Below are positions 35,830 through 46,419 of a stretch of DNA of 64,000 nucleotides, one piece after another. The first letter of the stretch is position 1. The number at the start of each line of letters is the position of its first letter. A program made the translations under genes and the position numbers. The notes beneath the pieces were generated by a model, which did not search any database, was not told the DNA's origin, and saw only the letters and a list, made by a program, of their open reading frames with translations. Origin of the DNA: Phycisphaerae bacterium (lineage in GTDB: Bacteria; Planctomycetota; Phycisphaerae; UBA1845); assembly GCA_013360585.1 (NCBI GenBank), contig JABWBH010000037.1, positions 1 to 64,000 of the forward strand, in the 5' to 3' direction.

Positions 35830-37153
35830 CGATCTGTCCCTCCAGCAACCGCGCCCGGGCGCGTTGCACGCGGACGATCCCGACGTCGGCGCGCATGCCC
35901 CTGGTGAACGACTCGATCAACGAACCGAACTGCTCCACGCTCCGCACGCGGTACGACCCGAGAGTATAAAGCAGGTCTCCCGGCTGCAACCCGGCCCGCG
36001 ACGCCGGGCTTCCCGCCTCGACTTCGGTCACGACGACGCCCTCGTCGCGCGACCAGCCGAGCCGGCTGGCCACCTCCTGCGAGAGATTCTCGACGCGCAC
36101 GCCGAAAAGCCGCTGTGCAAGCTGGCGTCCGTCGAGCGCCGGCATCGGTTCAAGACGGATGCGTGCCGAGCCCGGCCGCCCGTCGCGCACAAATCGGACG
36201 TTGACGACATCGCCCGGGTTGTGCGCCAGCAGCGTCATGTAGAAGTCCGTCCCGGACGAGAGCGGACGATCATCCAGCGCGAGAAGAACGTCGCCCGCCG
36301 CCAGCCCCGCGCGGGCCGCCGGCGTCTCTCCTCGGACCTGCACGACGCGCGGCTCATCCGGTGCGACGCGCAGGCCCAACTGCGTCCGCTTCACTTTTTC
36401 GGGATCGAGCAGATCCGGCATCAGGCGTCGCAACTGATCCACCGGGATGGCGAACCCGATGTTCTGGGCGTCGGTGCGGATCGCGGTGTTTACGCCGATC
36501 AACTCGCCGAGCACGTTCAGCAGCGGACCGCCCGAGTTTCCGGGGTTGATGCCCGCGTCGGTCTGGATGAGGTCTCCGTAAAGCACGCGGCCGTTGAAGT
36601 CGAGATCGCGGTGCAGGGCGCTGATGACGCCCGTGGTGACGGTGTTCTGCATGCCGACCGGATTGCCGACGGCGATCGTGGTCTCGCCGATCATCAGGTC
36701 GTCGCTGCGTCCGAGGGGGATCGTCGTGAGCGGGCGCGGCGCCTCGATTTTCAGGACCGCCAGATCATGCCGCGTGTCCCGGGCGACGACCTCCGCCGCG
36801 TAACGCGCCCCGTCGGCGAAACTGACCTCCAGGTCCGCGCCCTGCGCGGCGACATGGGCGTTGGTCACGATGTATCCGGCGGGATGAATGACGAACCCGC
36901 TGCCGATGTTGGTGCGCTGCGTGGTCATCGGTCGCCGCGGCAGGTTGAACATCTCCTCCAGCGCAAGCCCGCCCCACCGCTGAACCTGAATCTCCTGGCT
37001 GGCGGTGATGTTCACCACGGCGTCCCGGACCTTCTCGCAGGCCTCGACGATGGGCGTGCGCCGCAGCGCAAGGCGCGGATCCGAAGGCGTGTCTTCGCTC
37101 AGGCGGCCCGTCAGGATTGCCGCAAGACAAAGAAAGATTCGTGCTCCCGACAT
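35819..37153 (-). CDS. HtrA/DegP-like periplasmic serine protease with two PDZ domains
   Basis: 444 residues with a short signal peptide (ARIFLCLAAILTG). The trypsin-like domain has the full triad: His in IVTNAHVAAQ, Asp in DTRHDLAVLKIE and Ser in INPGNSGGPLLNV. Two PDZ domains follow (LGLRVAPDEPRVVQVRGETP, AAGDVLLALDDRPLSSG; and LFGVRVENLSQEVASRLGW, LQPGDLLYTLG). The family degrades or refolds damaged envelope proteins. Same strand as fabI/fabZ upstream but 174 nt away. The DUF971 gene overlaps its 3' end. Confidence 0.94.
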   Translation of the reverse strand: MSGARIFLCLAAILTGRLSEDTPSDPRLALRRTPIVEACEKVRDAVVNITASQEIQVQRWGGLALEEMFNLPRRPMTTQRTNIGSGFVIHPAGYIVTNAHVAAQGADLEVSFADGARYAAEVVARDTRHDLAVLKIEAPRPLTTIPLGRSDDLMIGETTIAVGNPVGMQNTVTTGVISALHRDLDFNGRVLYGDLIQTDAGINPGNSGGPLLNVLGELIGVNTAIRTDAQNIGFAIPVDQLRRLMPDLLDPEKVKRTQLGLRVAPDEPRVVQVRGETPAARAGLAAGDVLLALDDRPLSSGTDFYMTLLAHNPGDVVNVRFVRDGRPGSARIRLEPMPALDGRQLAQRLFGVRVENLSQEVASRLGWSRDEGVVVTEVEAGSPASRAGLQPGDLLYTLGSYRVRSVEQFGSLIESFTRGMRADVGIVRVQRARARLLEGQIVAR

Positions 37154-37327
37154 AAGATTCTCGCTTATCCGCCGCTGAAATGCGTGATCTTCAATCGCGT
37201 GCGGCGTTCATGTTTCAAAGACGATCGTCCGTGGGTGATCCTGTCAGAGCGATCCCCCGAGGCCGGCGGAACGCGGGGAGCGGCGTGGGCGTCGTGTACG
37301 CACCATCCTCGACGGAGCGCCGTGAAC

Positions 37328-38170
37328 TTACCCGGAAGCGTCCGGCGATCCGCCCGCCGCGGGCCACGCCTTCTCCACCGCGGCCCGGACGATCCTCGCA
37401 TCGAAGTAATTCGTCGACATGCCCGCATCCACGACAAGCCCCTGCGCGTTGATTCCGGCGGAACGCTCGGAAAGCAGAAAAACCGCCGCGTCAGCGACTT
37501 CCTCGGTGCGCACGGCCTGCCGCCGCAGCGTCGCCTGCTCCGCGTAAAGGTAGTAGTCGAGATAATCCGGAATGCCCGCCGAGGCGCTGGTCTTGAGCAG
37601 ACCGGCGCACACCGCGTTAAAACGCACCCGCGAGAACCGACTGAACGACTTCGCGAGGAAGCAGAGGGCCGAGTCCAGCGCCGCTTTGGCGGGCGCCATG
37701 TAACCGTAAGGCTCGGCTGCCATCCGGGTCGTCGAGATCGAGATCGTTACGACCGACGCCTCGTGGCTCAACACGGGTTTCAGCGCATTGGACAGCGCCA
37801 CGAGCGAGTAACACGACACCTCGACGGCCTGGAGGAAATCCTTGCGACAGACTTCGTGAAACCGCCCCGTGAATCCTTCGTAGTTGGCGAACGCCACGGA
37901 ATGAAGGAACCCGTCGAGCGCGATGCGTCGTCCGGCGATGGCGGTCGCGAGGCTCTGAATTTGCGCGTCGCTTTGCACGTCGCAGACGAATATCTCCCGA
38001 TCCGGAAGAAGCTTCCGGACGCCTTCGCGGCGCGCCTCGGAGCGCACGCTGTAAAGCACGGTCGCGCCCTGCTCCTCGAGGCGCTGGGCGACGTGCCACG
38101 CGACGCTCTTGCGGTTGGCGACGCCGAGCACGAGGAAGGTTTTGCCCGCCAGGTTCAGAAAGCTCGTCAT
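37328..38170 (-). CDS. fabI: Enoyl-[acyl-carrier-protein] reductase (NADH)
   Basis: 280 residues from ATG 38170. Short-chain dehydrogenase of the FabI type: [20 protein letters not shown] (the GVANxxSIAWxI-like cofactor loop), [20 protein letters not shown], and the FabI catalytic pair Tyr-x6-Lys in [19 protein letters not shown]. It catalyses the last reduction in each fatty acid elongation round. An in-frame extension upstream overlaps fabZ and is not homologous, so ATG 38170 is preferred. It overlaps the fabZ stop by 4 nt (ATGA). Confidence 0.9.
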   Translation of the reverse strand: MTSFLNLAGKTFLVLGVANRKSVAWHVAQRLEEQGATVLYSVRSEARREGVRKLLPDREIFVCDVQSDAQIQSLATAIAGRRIALDGFLHSVAFANYEGFTGRFHEVCRKDFLQAVEVSCYSLVALSNALKPVLSHEASVVTISISTTRMAAEPYGYMAPAKAALDSALCFLAKSFSRFSRVRFNAVCAGLLKTSASAGIPDYLDYYLYAEQATLRRQAVRTEEVADAAVFLLSERSAGINAQGLVVDAGMSTNYFDARIVRAAVEKAWPAAGGSPDASG

Positions 38171-38631
38171 GTGCCCGCTCCCGCCGCCGCATCTGCCGGG
38201 CGCGTCCGCGTCACGGCGAACTTGCAGCGCAGCGCCGTCTCGTCCTCGATCGACGCTTTGCCCGTCATGAAGAACGCGCCGCCGAGTTCTTCGTCCAGCG
38301 CAACGTGAATCCGAAGACGATCGCCCGGCCTGACGACGCGCTTGAACTTCGCCTCCAGGATGCGGGTCACGATCGGGACGGAACCCTCCTCCGCGGCCGC
38401 ATTGCGCCGCCGCATCAGGATCGCCCCGGCCTGAAGGCAGCATTCGCAAAGAAGCACCCCGGGCATGACCGGGTCGCCGGGAAAATGCCCGGAAAAGAAG
38501 GCGAGATCCGGGGTGGCGTGAAACACCGTCGTGATGGCGTCCTCGCCGATCTCGACCACATCGTCAACAAAAAGAAACGGGGGACGGTGCGGAAGCAGCG
38601 CCAACCAGTCGGCTCGGTTCATGAAGGGCAT
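38167..38631 (-). CDS. fabZ: 3-hydroxyacyl-[acyl-carrier-protein] dehydratase, FabZ-like
   Basis: 154 residues from ATG 38631 (a second ATG is at 38622). Hot-dog fold with the FabZ signature [16 protein letters not shown] near the start and the catalytic segment [25 protein letters not shown] (His in GHFP, acidic residue in LLCE). It dehydrates 3-hydroxyacyl-ACP to enoyl-ACP, the substrate of FabI encoded directly downstream with a 4-nt overlap, so the two act in sequence and are translationally coupled. Confidence 0.9.
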   Translation of the reverse strand: MPFMNRADWLALLPHRPPFLFVDDVVEIGEDAITTVFHATPDLAFFSGHFPGDPVMPGVLLCECCLQAGAILMRRRNAAAEEGSVPIVTRILEAKFKRVVRPGDRLRIHVALDEELGGAFFMTGKASIEDETALRCKFAVTRTRPADAAAGAGT

Positions 38632-38686
38632 CTTAGGGCGCGACGGCGTGGTTTGCACGTCGCAGGCGGCCCTCGAAACACGCCGG

Positions 38687-39652
38687 TCAACCCTCCGCGG
38701 CCGGAATCGCCGACAGATCCCGCCGCGCTGCGTCGTCAAGACTGACGTTAAGCGCCGCCAGGTTTTCTCGAAGCTGCGACAACCGGGTCGCGCCGAGGAT
38801 GACGCTGGAGACGCCGGGCTGCTCCAGCGCCCACGCCAGCGCCGCTTGCGCTCGCGTACACCCGAGACGGTCCGCCACCGGCTGCACCGCCCGCGCCCGC
38901 TCGACGTTCTCCGGCGTCACGAGCTTGTCGCGCAGCCAGTCCAGGCGGGACATGCGCGCGTCCTTCGGCACGCCGTCGTCGTACTTTCCGGTCAGCAGTC
39001 CCGACGCCAGCGGACTCCAGACCACCGCGCCCATCCCGTGCCGCTCCAGCGCCGGCTGCACGTCCTCGAGGTACTTGCGGCGATAGAGGATTGAAAGCTG
39101 AGGCTGCTCGACCTGCGGAGCGTGAAGATGGCGCCGATCGCACAGCGCGCGAACGTCGTTCACCTGCGCGCCCGTCCACTCACTGGTGCCCCAGTAAAGC
39201 ACCTTGCCCTGACGGATCGCGTCGTCCATCGCTCGGGCGGTCTCCTCCAGCGGCGTTTCCTCGTCGAAGCGGTGGCAGAAATAAAGGTCGAGGTAATCCA
39301 CCCCGATCCGCTCGAGGCTTCGGTCGATCGACTCCAGGATATGCTTGCGCGACAGGCCGCGGTCGTTCACGTCGTCGCTCATCGGGAAGTAGACCTTCGT
39401 CGAGATCACCAGCTCGTGTCTGGGAAACTCGCGCAGGACGCGGCCCATCGCTTTCTCGGCCTTGCCTTTTTCGTAGACGTCGGCGATGTCGAAAAAGTTG
39501 ACGCCCGCGTCGAACGCGGCGGTGATGAGGCGGCGCGTCGCGGCGCGGTCGGTGATGCTCCCGCCGAACGTCGTCCAGCCGCCCAGGCCGAACACGCTGA
39601 CGCGTGTACCGCACTTGCCCAGCGGACGATATTGCATCGTGATGTCCTTCAT
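38687..39652 (-). CDS. Aldo/keto reductase
   Basis: 321 residues from ATG 39652, which follows GGAGGGGAG. TIM-barrel AKR close to the Kv-beta/YghZ type: YRPLGKCGTRVSVFGLGGW, NFFDIADVYEKGKAEKAMG (Asp and Tyr of the catalytic tetrad), VISTKVYFP (Lys), LDLYFCHRFDEETPLEET (His), and VVWSPLASGLLTGKYDDG, SVILGATRLSQLRENL for NADP binding. It reduces aldehydes or ketones with NADPH; the substrate is unknown. It lies upstream of fabZ on the same strand with 55 nt between. Confidence 0.92.
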   Translation of the reverse strand: MKDITMQYRPLGKCGTRVSVFGLGGWTTFGGSITDRAATRRLITAAFDAGVNFFDIADVYEKGKAEKAMGRVLREFPRHELVISTKVYFPMSDDVNDRGLSRKHILESIDRSLERIGVDYLDLYFCHRFDEETPLEETARAMDDAIRQGKVLYWGTSEWTGAQVNDVRALCDRRHLHAPQVEQPQLSILYRRKYLEDVQPALERHGMGAVVWSPLASGLLTGKYDDGVPKDARMSRLDWLRDKLVTPENVERARAVQPVADRLGCTRAQAALAWALEQPGVSSVILGATRLSQLRENLAALNVSLDDAARRDLSAIPAAEG

Positions 39653-39733
39653 GCTCCCCTCCTGCAAAGGCGCGTCGCGAACTTCACGCGAGAAATATCA
39701 CCTGCGACTTTCGCGGTTCGCCCGGCGCCTCCG

Positions 39734-42199
39734 TCAGGGAGCGTTCGTACCCGAAGCGCCGGCAAGTTGAAAGCGGTCCTTCTCCTGCGTCACCCCGAAC
39801 ACGGCGAGTTCCGACCGCTTCGGCGCCAAGGCGTCAACAATGCGCTTCATGTCCTGCTCCGCCTCTCGCAACCGCACCCGGAACGTACTCATCTGCGCTT
39901 CGAGCGCTTCGCGCTGTCGGGCGATCTTCTCGAATTCCGGTCCGCCGCGCTGACCTCCCCCTCCCCGGCCGCCCTGCCGCGCGACCAGTTCCGCCGCCTT
40001 GCGGTCCAGCTCCTTCATCTCCGCCACCATCTCCTTCAGATCAGCGGTCAGACCCTGCGAAAGCGCATCCAGCTTGAACCACTCCGCGAGCAACGACCGG
40101 GCGTCCGCTGCGGCATTGTTATACTGAATGACGATGCCTGATAACCCTTCCGGAAGCTCGACGGGCGCAACCGTGTAAACGCCGCGTTCCCGTGAAGTTT
40201 GCGCGGGTCGCGCCGGCGTCGGATCAGAAAGACGGGTCGGTCCGCTCGCCGCGTCCGGTGCGATCGCGTACATCATCAAATCAAGGTATCCCGCGTCCGC
40301 CGTGCGCCCCGCCCTCCGCGCCACGGTCATGCCGTCACGAAGCGCGCCAAGCACCGCATCTGTCAGATCCTTCGTCTGAGGATCGTCGGAACGAAGACGG
40401 CGCAACGCCGCGAGACCTGAGACCGCAGCGGAAAACGTGCCCGCGTTCGCCCAGCGCCGGATCGAGTCCGCTAGCGAACCCGTCGATCGGGTTCGAATGA
40501 CCTCCTGGATCACCACCGATCTCGGGTCGTCGCTTGCGCTGTCGTAACGCCAGAGGACCAGGTTCCGAAGAAGCGCGGCCGACTCCCGCGGTCCGTAAGC
40601 GGGCGTTTCATAAAGAAAGGCGCCGCTTCCGGTGGCGAGAAGGTCAAACGACGTCAGAATGACGACGGGCCTGCCGCCGACTTCGACCGCCTCGATCCGC
40701 GGTCCCGTCCCTTTTAACGCTGACCGTCCCCAGCGGTTCGGCGCGAAGTCACCGAGGCGCGTCCCTCCCGGAATCTCCCCCGTCAAGACGGGATGATCCG
40801 CCGGAAACTCGCGCCGGCTTCCGCCGAGTCGTTCCGCCAACACCCCCAGCAGGCGATGTGCGGCATCATCAGACGACGGGCTGAACGAAGGGGTCTCGAT
40901 CCAGATCAACGCCCCGCCCCGGGCCAACTCAACAAGCCGGTCCCGCGTCGACGCATCCGGATCCGCCTCGCCCCGCGCCTCCACGTAAACCAGATCGACC
41001 GCAGCGTCGGGCGCCAGGTCGGAAAGATCGCAGGTGACGAGGCTCAACCCGGTCTCGTGATCGAGACGCCGAGCGATCGCGTCCCAGCGCCCCGCCGTCG
41101 TCTCACGCCCCCGCCCCGGACACAGCGACGCAATCATCAAGTGTCCTCTCGCCGGAGCCGCCGGTCCGGAAAGCTCCGGTGGACGAAGACGCTTCGGAAG
41201 GTGGGGATACTCCGGCGCGGCGCAAAGCCGCAGGTTCGTCATGATGTTGAACAAGTCCGGGTGACGCTCGTCGAGGTTCTGGTGCCACGCCCCGGCGATG
41301 TCCGTCGGGCACAGGTACACGCACGTCCTTCGGTCGTCGCCGATCCCTTCGATCCGCAGTTCCCCTGCGAGTTTCGAGGACTCCTCCGACGGCAGGGCCG
41401 TGTATACGGGGTGTGCGGGTGGCAACGCGGAGAACGTCCAGGCGCGGTCGGCGAAGACCTCGGCGCAGATTTGACGAAACCCCGACGAGAATCGCTCGGA
41501 CGCCAGATCGGCGTGTGCAAAGATCGTCCCCCCTGCGTCAACGTACTCCCGCAGCCGCAGCTTCTGCGCCGGCGACAGCGACGGCCGGTCGAATCCGCTG
41601 ATAAGCAGGATCGGCGCGTCCAACCAGTCCGACAGGGGAGCCTCGACCGAGACGACCTGCCACTTGTATATCCGCTCGTGCTTCGCGGAGAGGTGGCTGG
41701 TGAGAAAATGAAGATCCCGGTAATACCGGTTCCAGTCCTCGCTCGCTCCGTAACGAAGCTTCGCAAAAAGCACCGGCGCCCGGCCGTAAGTCAGAAACAG
41801 AAGGTGAAACGCTTCGTTGATCGTTCCCGACTGCCCCGGCGAAATCGACTGCACACCCGCCCGGTACCAGTCCACGCTGCCGATCAACTTCCTCCCGGAC
41901 GCGACACCGAGGCGCTCCAGCCCGAAAAGCTGGTAAGGCCCCCCAGCCAGGAGATCATGCTCGGCCAGCCACCCGAACCCGCGCTGCGCGGCACGCAGCG
42001 CACGCTCCACATCTTCGCTTCCGCGCCCGCGCGACGGCACGCCGTGCAGCCGTGTGTAAGGCGGCTCCTTCCGGACAAGATGCTGCGACATCGTTACCAG
42101 CAGGGTGTTCACGCCCGCGGTCGTCATCGTAGCCGTTCCGGCAGACTCGCCCCTGTAAGACCAGCTCCCGTCGTCATTCTGGTGCGTCAGCCAGTGCCG
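39734..42199 (-). pseudogene. DUF4159 protein, C-terminal part of a frameshifted gene
   Basis: The second frame of a gene broken at about 42196-42212. It runs from just after a TGA at the break (VLRHWLTHQNDDGSWSYRGE) through ATG 42127, 820 residues in total. Features: a continuing prenyltransferase/squalene-cyclase-like repeat (NDDGSWSY, MTTAGVNTLLVT, RGFGWLAEH), then the DUF4159 region (LRYGASEDWNRYYRDLHFLT, WQVVSVEAPLSDWLDAPILLISG, LREYVDAGGTIFAHADL), and a C-terminal helical coiled-coil segment. DUF4159 proteins are extracytoplasmic and of unknown function. If translated separately it would lack the N-terminal repeats and signal peptide. Confidence 0.8.
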
Positions 42200-42789
42200 C
42201 AGGACGGAACTTCAGCCGACGCCGTTTCGGCCGCCCACAATCCCAGCACCGCGAACTGCGAACATGAGTGATCGCCGCTTGTGCCCTCCGCGTCGTATCC
42301 GTAAAACCCGTCGCTCTTGATCGCCCCGACCAGCCAGTCCGTGTCCGCCTGAAGCAGTCGGCGGTACTCGCGGCGGCGTTCATCTTCGCCGGTACGCGAC
42401 GCCAGCAGCGCCCAGACTCCCGCCCGGAGACTCCGGCTGTAGGTGCCGGGCAGCGGGTGCTCGGCCAGGTAGCGGACGGCGCGCTCGATCGTCTCATCAT
42501 GCCAGGGAACTCCAGCGGACAGCAGGGCGAACGTCACCAGCGCCGTCACGCCTCCCGCGTGAACGCCATCCAGTTCGTCGGAGAACGCGCCTCGTTTCGT
42601 CCCGTCAACAACCTGTGCCGCCTTCAAACTCCGGATGAGTTCCTCCATCCTCATGTCCACGTGCGCGTCATCGGGCGGAATTGCTCCTGAGACGCCGCAT
42701 CCGAAGGCGCAAACCGCCCCCAGAAAGACCCCCTTCCGGTGATGTCGGATTGTTCGCACGTCCGGCGCCCCCAGACCTCGCCTTGCCAC
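42187..42789 (-). pseudogene. DUF4159 protein, N-terminal part of a frameshifted gene
   Basis: 200 codons. It begins near a signal-peptide-like segment (GVFLGAVCAFGCGVSGA) and continues with helical repeats of the terpenoid-cyclase type (LRSGVWAL-like SRSLRAGVWALLASR, DGFYGYDAEGTSGDHSCSQF, AVLGLWAAETASAEVP). At VP the homologous continuation (VLRHWLTHQ) moves to the minus-one frame, while this frame ends in SCGTG and a stop. One missing base near 42196-42212 would explain it. A sequencing or assembly error is as likely as a true mutation. Confidence 0.75.
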
Positions 42790-42902
42790 CGCTGTCTCTC
42801 TGCTATCGGATTATTCGAGGATCGGCCTTGCCGTTCCAGGGAGGGGCTGACCTGGTGTCCCCCCAGCCCGTGGCGTCTTACCAGATTGCCCCCGAAGAAT
42901 GA

Positions 42903-42931
42903 TTGCAAGCTGCCCCCAGCCTGCTGACAAT
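42903..42931 (+). promoter_or_regulatory. Promoter of the large lipoprotein gene
   Basis: TTGCAA (42903-42908), 17-nt spacer, GACAAT (42926-42931), about 28 nt before ATG 42959. Good sigma70-like match in the divergent region between it and the DUF4159 gene. Confidence 0.55.
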
Positions 42932-42958
42932 GCGACACTTATGCAAGGAGGCCTGAAC

Positions 42959-45640
42959 ATGCGCGGATGCTGGACCTTGTTCATCCTCGGTTCGTCGATC
43001 CTGACGGTCATGTCGGCGGGTTGCGCCCCGCCGGATTCCGGCGACGGCAGCAACACCAACGACAATTCCTCCGGCGCTCCGACGGACCGGGTCGGCAGCG
43101 GCACCGCCCGCGTCAGCGGCGTCGTCTACTCCGCTCACGCCGAACCGGCGATCCCGCTCGGCGGCGCGATCCTCGTTCTCGGCGACGCGGTCGCGGTGGC
43201 GAAAGTCAACGGCGCTTTCGATCTTTTCGGCGCTCCGGCAGGACTTCAGCCGCTGATCGTGGACGGAACGCACCTCGTCGTCGGCGACGGGCGTTACGGC
43301 GCGTTCACGTCGCGCCTCGACGTGGTCCAGGGAGAGCAGCGCTTGCTGGAGGAACCGGTCTACCTGCCCTTCATTCCCGTGGTAAGACAGGCGACCGTGG
43401 TTCCGGAAGAGCAGACCGTCGCAACCTCGGAAAGCGGCGTGGTCTGGACGATCCCGCCCGGCGCGGCAAGGAGAGACGGCGACCTTTATGACGGCTGGCT
43501 GTCGGTGATCGATGTTCCGGCGGATCGCGCGCCGCTTCCGCTTTCGGACGACCTTCGCACCTCGATCGTCTCGCTGCTGACGCTGCAACCGATCGACCTG
43601 ATGTTTCAGGGAGGCGTTGCCCCGCGGTTCCCGAACGATGGCGCGGCGGACGCGGACCCGCGCTTTCAGACGCTTCGTGAACTGGATATCGCCACCGGAC
43701 AATACGAGGACGCATTGATCCTTCAGCGATCGTCGCAGGCGTGGCGAGCGGTCAGCGGCGGCATCAGGCGTGCCGGGTGGTTTGCGCGCGCGACGACGAT
43801 CCGCGTGCGCGTGTACGAACCCTGCACGGAATCCGGCGCCCCTTGCGTGGCGACGTGGACGGATGCCCGGCGCATCGTCCGGTCCTTGCGCGCAGGCACG
43901 GTTGCCGGAGCGCGGGCGACGCTTGAACGCCTCGCACGAGCGATGCTCGATCACGAGCGCACCGTCGAAGGCGCGCAGGCGCTGGCGGCGACAGCACTGG
44001 GGGATTTCCGAATCTGCCGTGAAAACGTCGCTGGGATGCTCGCCACCTACCGCCGCCTCGATGACGCGGAGTCGGTTCTTGCCGCGATCCGGACCGCGAC
44101 GGACGCGTGCGCCGATGATGCCGCGTGTGACGCCGCCGACGAGCTGGCCGAACTTCGCGCCGCCCAGGCCACGCAGGCCGCCAACGCACTCATCACCACC
44201 ATCTCCGATCATCTCCCCCGTTTCAACCAACTGGACGCCGCGTTCCAGATCGTGTCCCCTTACTTCGACGGCACGACCTCGATCGAGGAATCCTCGCTCG
44301 AAGCGTTTGAGCAGGCGGTCCTCGATGTGCTCGAAAGTTTCGTGGCCTTTGATCCTTTGCGGTCGCCTGCCGACGCCCACGACGAGATGCTCGATCACCT
44401 CGACGCCGCCAGCCACGCGATCGACGAGGCGCTTCAATCCTACCGCAGCCCGGTCACGAGGTCGGCATCTGCACCGATCCACGTCATGCAGGTTGGTCTT
44501 GATCAGGGTCTGCGGACCTCCGGCGAGGTCTCGACGGACAACGCGGAAATGACTCTTGCAGATCAACCGGAGCCGTCGTTAGTTCTGGCGATCGATCCGG
44601 CCACCGGACGCTGCAGCCTCCCTCGCAGCGTTCTGACGTGGTTGGCCGACGGACCGCCTCTCGACATCACGGTGGACCGGGCGTTGCGAAGACGGGCGCT
44701 TTCGAGCGGACTTCCGGCGGCGGAGGAATTGTCGCCGCAATTTCCGACCTGCCTCTTCCAGGTGTCGGGCGTCGAGCGAGAAGGCGCAAACGTCTTGTTC
44801 ACCGGCGACGGCGGCGCACGAGTCGGTTTCGCCGTCGACGGAGAGCCTCTCGCGTTCATGTCCGGCGAGGGGTTTCACATCACCAACCTTCCTCGCGGCG
44901 GTCGTTACGAACTGGTCGCGTTCAGCGATCGGGAGGATGCCGTTTCGAAGGTTCGCATCCAGTATGACCCGGACCCGGCGTTGTTCGACTTCGACCAGCC
45001 CGTCACCGGAACGTTCGACCTTTTCCGACGCGCCGAGGTCGTCTTCTTTGAAGCCCTGGCCGGCGAAACGGTCCTGGCGGAAGTCGCCTGCTGCAACGGA
45101 GAAGGAACCGCGTTCGAGGCGGAGGTTTATGACCCGGCCGGTCGTCGGCTTGCCGCCGAAGATCGCCCCGGCACAGGAGACGCTGCACCCCTGCGCGGGT
45201 TCGACATCGTTGAGGACGGACTTCACCGACTCGTCGTCAAACCCGACGCCGCCACCTTCGGCGACTACCGGATCGTAGTCAGCAAGACGCCCGCTCCGCA
45301 GATCCGGGACATCCAGTCAGGCGAGGAGGTGACCCTGGATTTCACGGTGGAGCAGCCGACGGTGATCCTGCGCTTCACGGCGGTGTCCGGACAGACGGCA
45401 GAAATCTCCGGGCTCTCGTCCGACAACGTCGATCGCGTCGACCTGCGCGTCACGACTTCGGAGGGTGAAGTCGTCGTTGACCGGGCGACGCTGTATTTCG
45501 ACGGTTCGTCTTTTTCCCGCGTACGCTTTCCCACAACGCAGTCGGCGGCGTACCTTGCGACGCTTCGGGCGCCGGGTGCAGGCGCGCCGGTCGCGAGATC
45601 CTGCGTCATCCGGCTTGACCTGAACTCCGCAACACCCTGA
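42959..45640 (+). CDS. Large outer-surface lipoprotein of unknown function, 893 aa
   Basis: I chose ATG 42959 because it is preceded by AAGGAGG (42945-42951) and opens a lipoprotein signal peptide ([15 protein letters not shown], lipobox SAGC). An Asn/Ser/Gly-rich linker follows, then a carboxypeptidase-regulatory-like beta domain ([35 protein letters not shown]). The middle (about 270-520) is alpha-helical. Two beta-sandwich units of the pre-peptidase C-terminal style end the protein ([40 protein letters not shown]). No catalytic motif. It is followed after 22 nt by queE, possibly in the same transcript. Confidence 0.85.
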   Translation: MRGCWTLFILGSSILTVMSAGCAPPDSGDGSNTNDNSSGAPTDRVGSGTARVSGVVYSAHAEPAIPLGGAILVLGDAVAVAKVNGAFDLFGAPAGLQPLIVDGTHLVVGDGRYGAFTSRLDVVQGEQRLLEEPVYLPFIPVVRQATVVPEEQTVATSESGVVWTIPPGAARRDGDLYDGWLSVIDVPADRAPLPLSDDLRTSIVSLLTLQPIDLMFQGGVAPRFPNDGAADADPRFQTLRELDIATGQYEDALILQRSSQAWRAVSGGIRRAGWFARATTIRVRVYEPCTESGAPCVATWTDARRIVRSLRAGTVAGARATLERLARAMLDHERTVEGAQALAATALGDFRICRENVAGMLATYRRLDDAESVLAAIRTATDACADDAACDAADELAELRAAQATQAANALITTISDHLPRFNQLDAAFQIVSPYFDGTTSIEESSLEAFEQAVLDVLESFVAFDPLRSPADAHDEMLDHLDAASHAIDEALQSYRSPVTRSASAPIHVMQVGLDQGLRTSGEVSTDNAEMTLADQPEPSLVLAIDPATGRCSLPRSVLTWLADGPPLDITVDRALRRRALSSGLPAAEELSPQFPTCLFQVSGVEREGANVLFTGDGGARVGFAVDGEPLAFMSGEGFHITNLPRGGRYELVAFSDREDAVSKVRIQYDPDPALFDFDQPVTGTFDLFRRAEVVFFEALAGETVLAEVACCNGEGTAFEAEVYDPAGRRLAAEDRPGTGDAAPLRGFDIVEDGLHRLVVKPDAATFGDYRIVVSKTPAPQIRDIQSGEEVTLDFTVEQPTVILRFTAVSGQTAEISGLSSDNVDRVDLRVTTSEGEVVVDRATLYFDGSSFSRVRFPTTQSAAYLATLRAPGAGAPVARSCVIRLDLNSATP

Positions 45641-45662
45641 CCGGGCGGGCAACAGGCGGCTC

Positions 45663-46352
45663 ATGCGCATCAGCGAGATCTTTTTCAGCATTCAGGGCGA
45701 GGGCAAGCTGTCCGGCGTCCCCAGCGCCTTCATCCGCACGACCGGATGCAACCTCCGCTGCACCTGGTGCGACACGCCTTACACCTCGTGGACGCCGGAG
45801 GGGGAGGACATGACGATCGACGCCATCATTGATCGGATCGCGCCCTACCCGACGCGCTTCGTGGTCCTCACTGGCGGAGAGCCGCTGTTGCAGAACGACA
45901 TCGTCGAGCTGACGCGCCGTCTCCGCGACGACGGTCGCCACATCACCATCGAGACCGCCGCGACGATTTACAAACCCGTCATGTGCGATCTCGCCAGCCT
46001 CAGCCCGAAACTGGCGAATTCAACGCCTCTCGCCCGCGACGGGGGAAAGTACGCCGAGGCGCACGAACGCGACCGCTTCCAACCGAACGTGATCGAAGCG
46101 TTCATCCGCACCGCGCCGGACTTTCAGTTGAAGTTCGTCGTCGAGCACGAGCAGGACGTCGAGGAGATCGACCGGATGTTGCAGCGACTGCCGAACGTAC
46201 CCCCGGAGAACGTTCTGCTCATGCCCGAGGGAACCGAAGCGTCCCTGCTCCTTCAGCGAGGCCGGTGGGTCGCGGAAATCTGCAAGTCCCGCGGATTCCG
46301 CTACTGCCCGCGACTGCACGTCGAACTTTTCGGCTGCCGCCGCGGCGTCTGA
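45663..46352 (+). CDS. queE: 7-carboxy-7-deazaguanine synthase
   Basis: 229 residues. Radical SAM enzyme of queuosine/7-deazapurine synthesis converting carboxytetrahydropterin to CDG. The N-terminus ISEIFFSIQGEGKLSGVPSA is diagnostic for QueE; the [4Fe-4S] cysteines are Cys29, Cys33 and Cys36 in TTGCNLRCTWCDT. VVLTGGEPLLQ follows, and PRLHVELFGCRRGV ends the protein as in typical QueE. Other queuosine genes (queC, queD, queF) are not in the window. Cytosolic. Confidence 0.95.
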   Translation: MRISEIFFSIQGEGKLSGVPSAFIRTTGCNLRCTWCDTPYTSWTPEGEDMTIDAIIDRIAPYPTRFVVLTGGEPLLQNDIVELTRRLRDDGRHITIETAATIYKPVMCDLASLSPKLANSTPLARDGGKYAEAHERDRFQPNVIEAFIRTAPDFQLKFVVEHEQDVEEIDRMLQRLPNVPPENVLLMPEGTEASLLLQRGRWVAEICKSRGFRYCPRLHVELFGCRRGV

Positions 46353-46419
46353 CCTTCGGTTTTGACCGCGCCAGCGACCGGGGTAAGATGTCCGAGGGGT
46401 GACCCACGGGGCGTATTCG

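Noticed and set aside
35687-38308. Very long plus-strand open frame (873 codons) opposite HtrA, fabI and fabZ
   Set aside because: Composition is Arg/His/Gln-rich with no family features; the minus strand encodes three well-defined enzymes. High GC keeps the antisense frame open.
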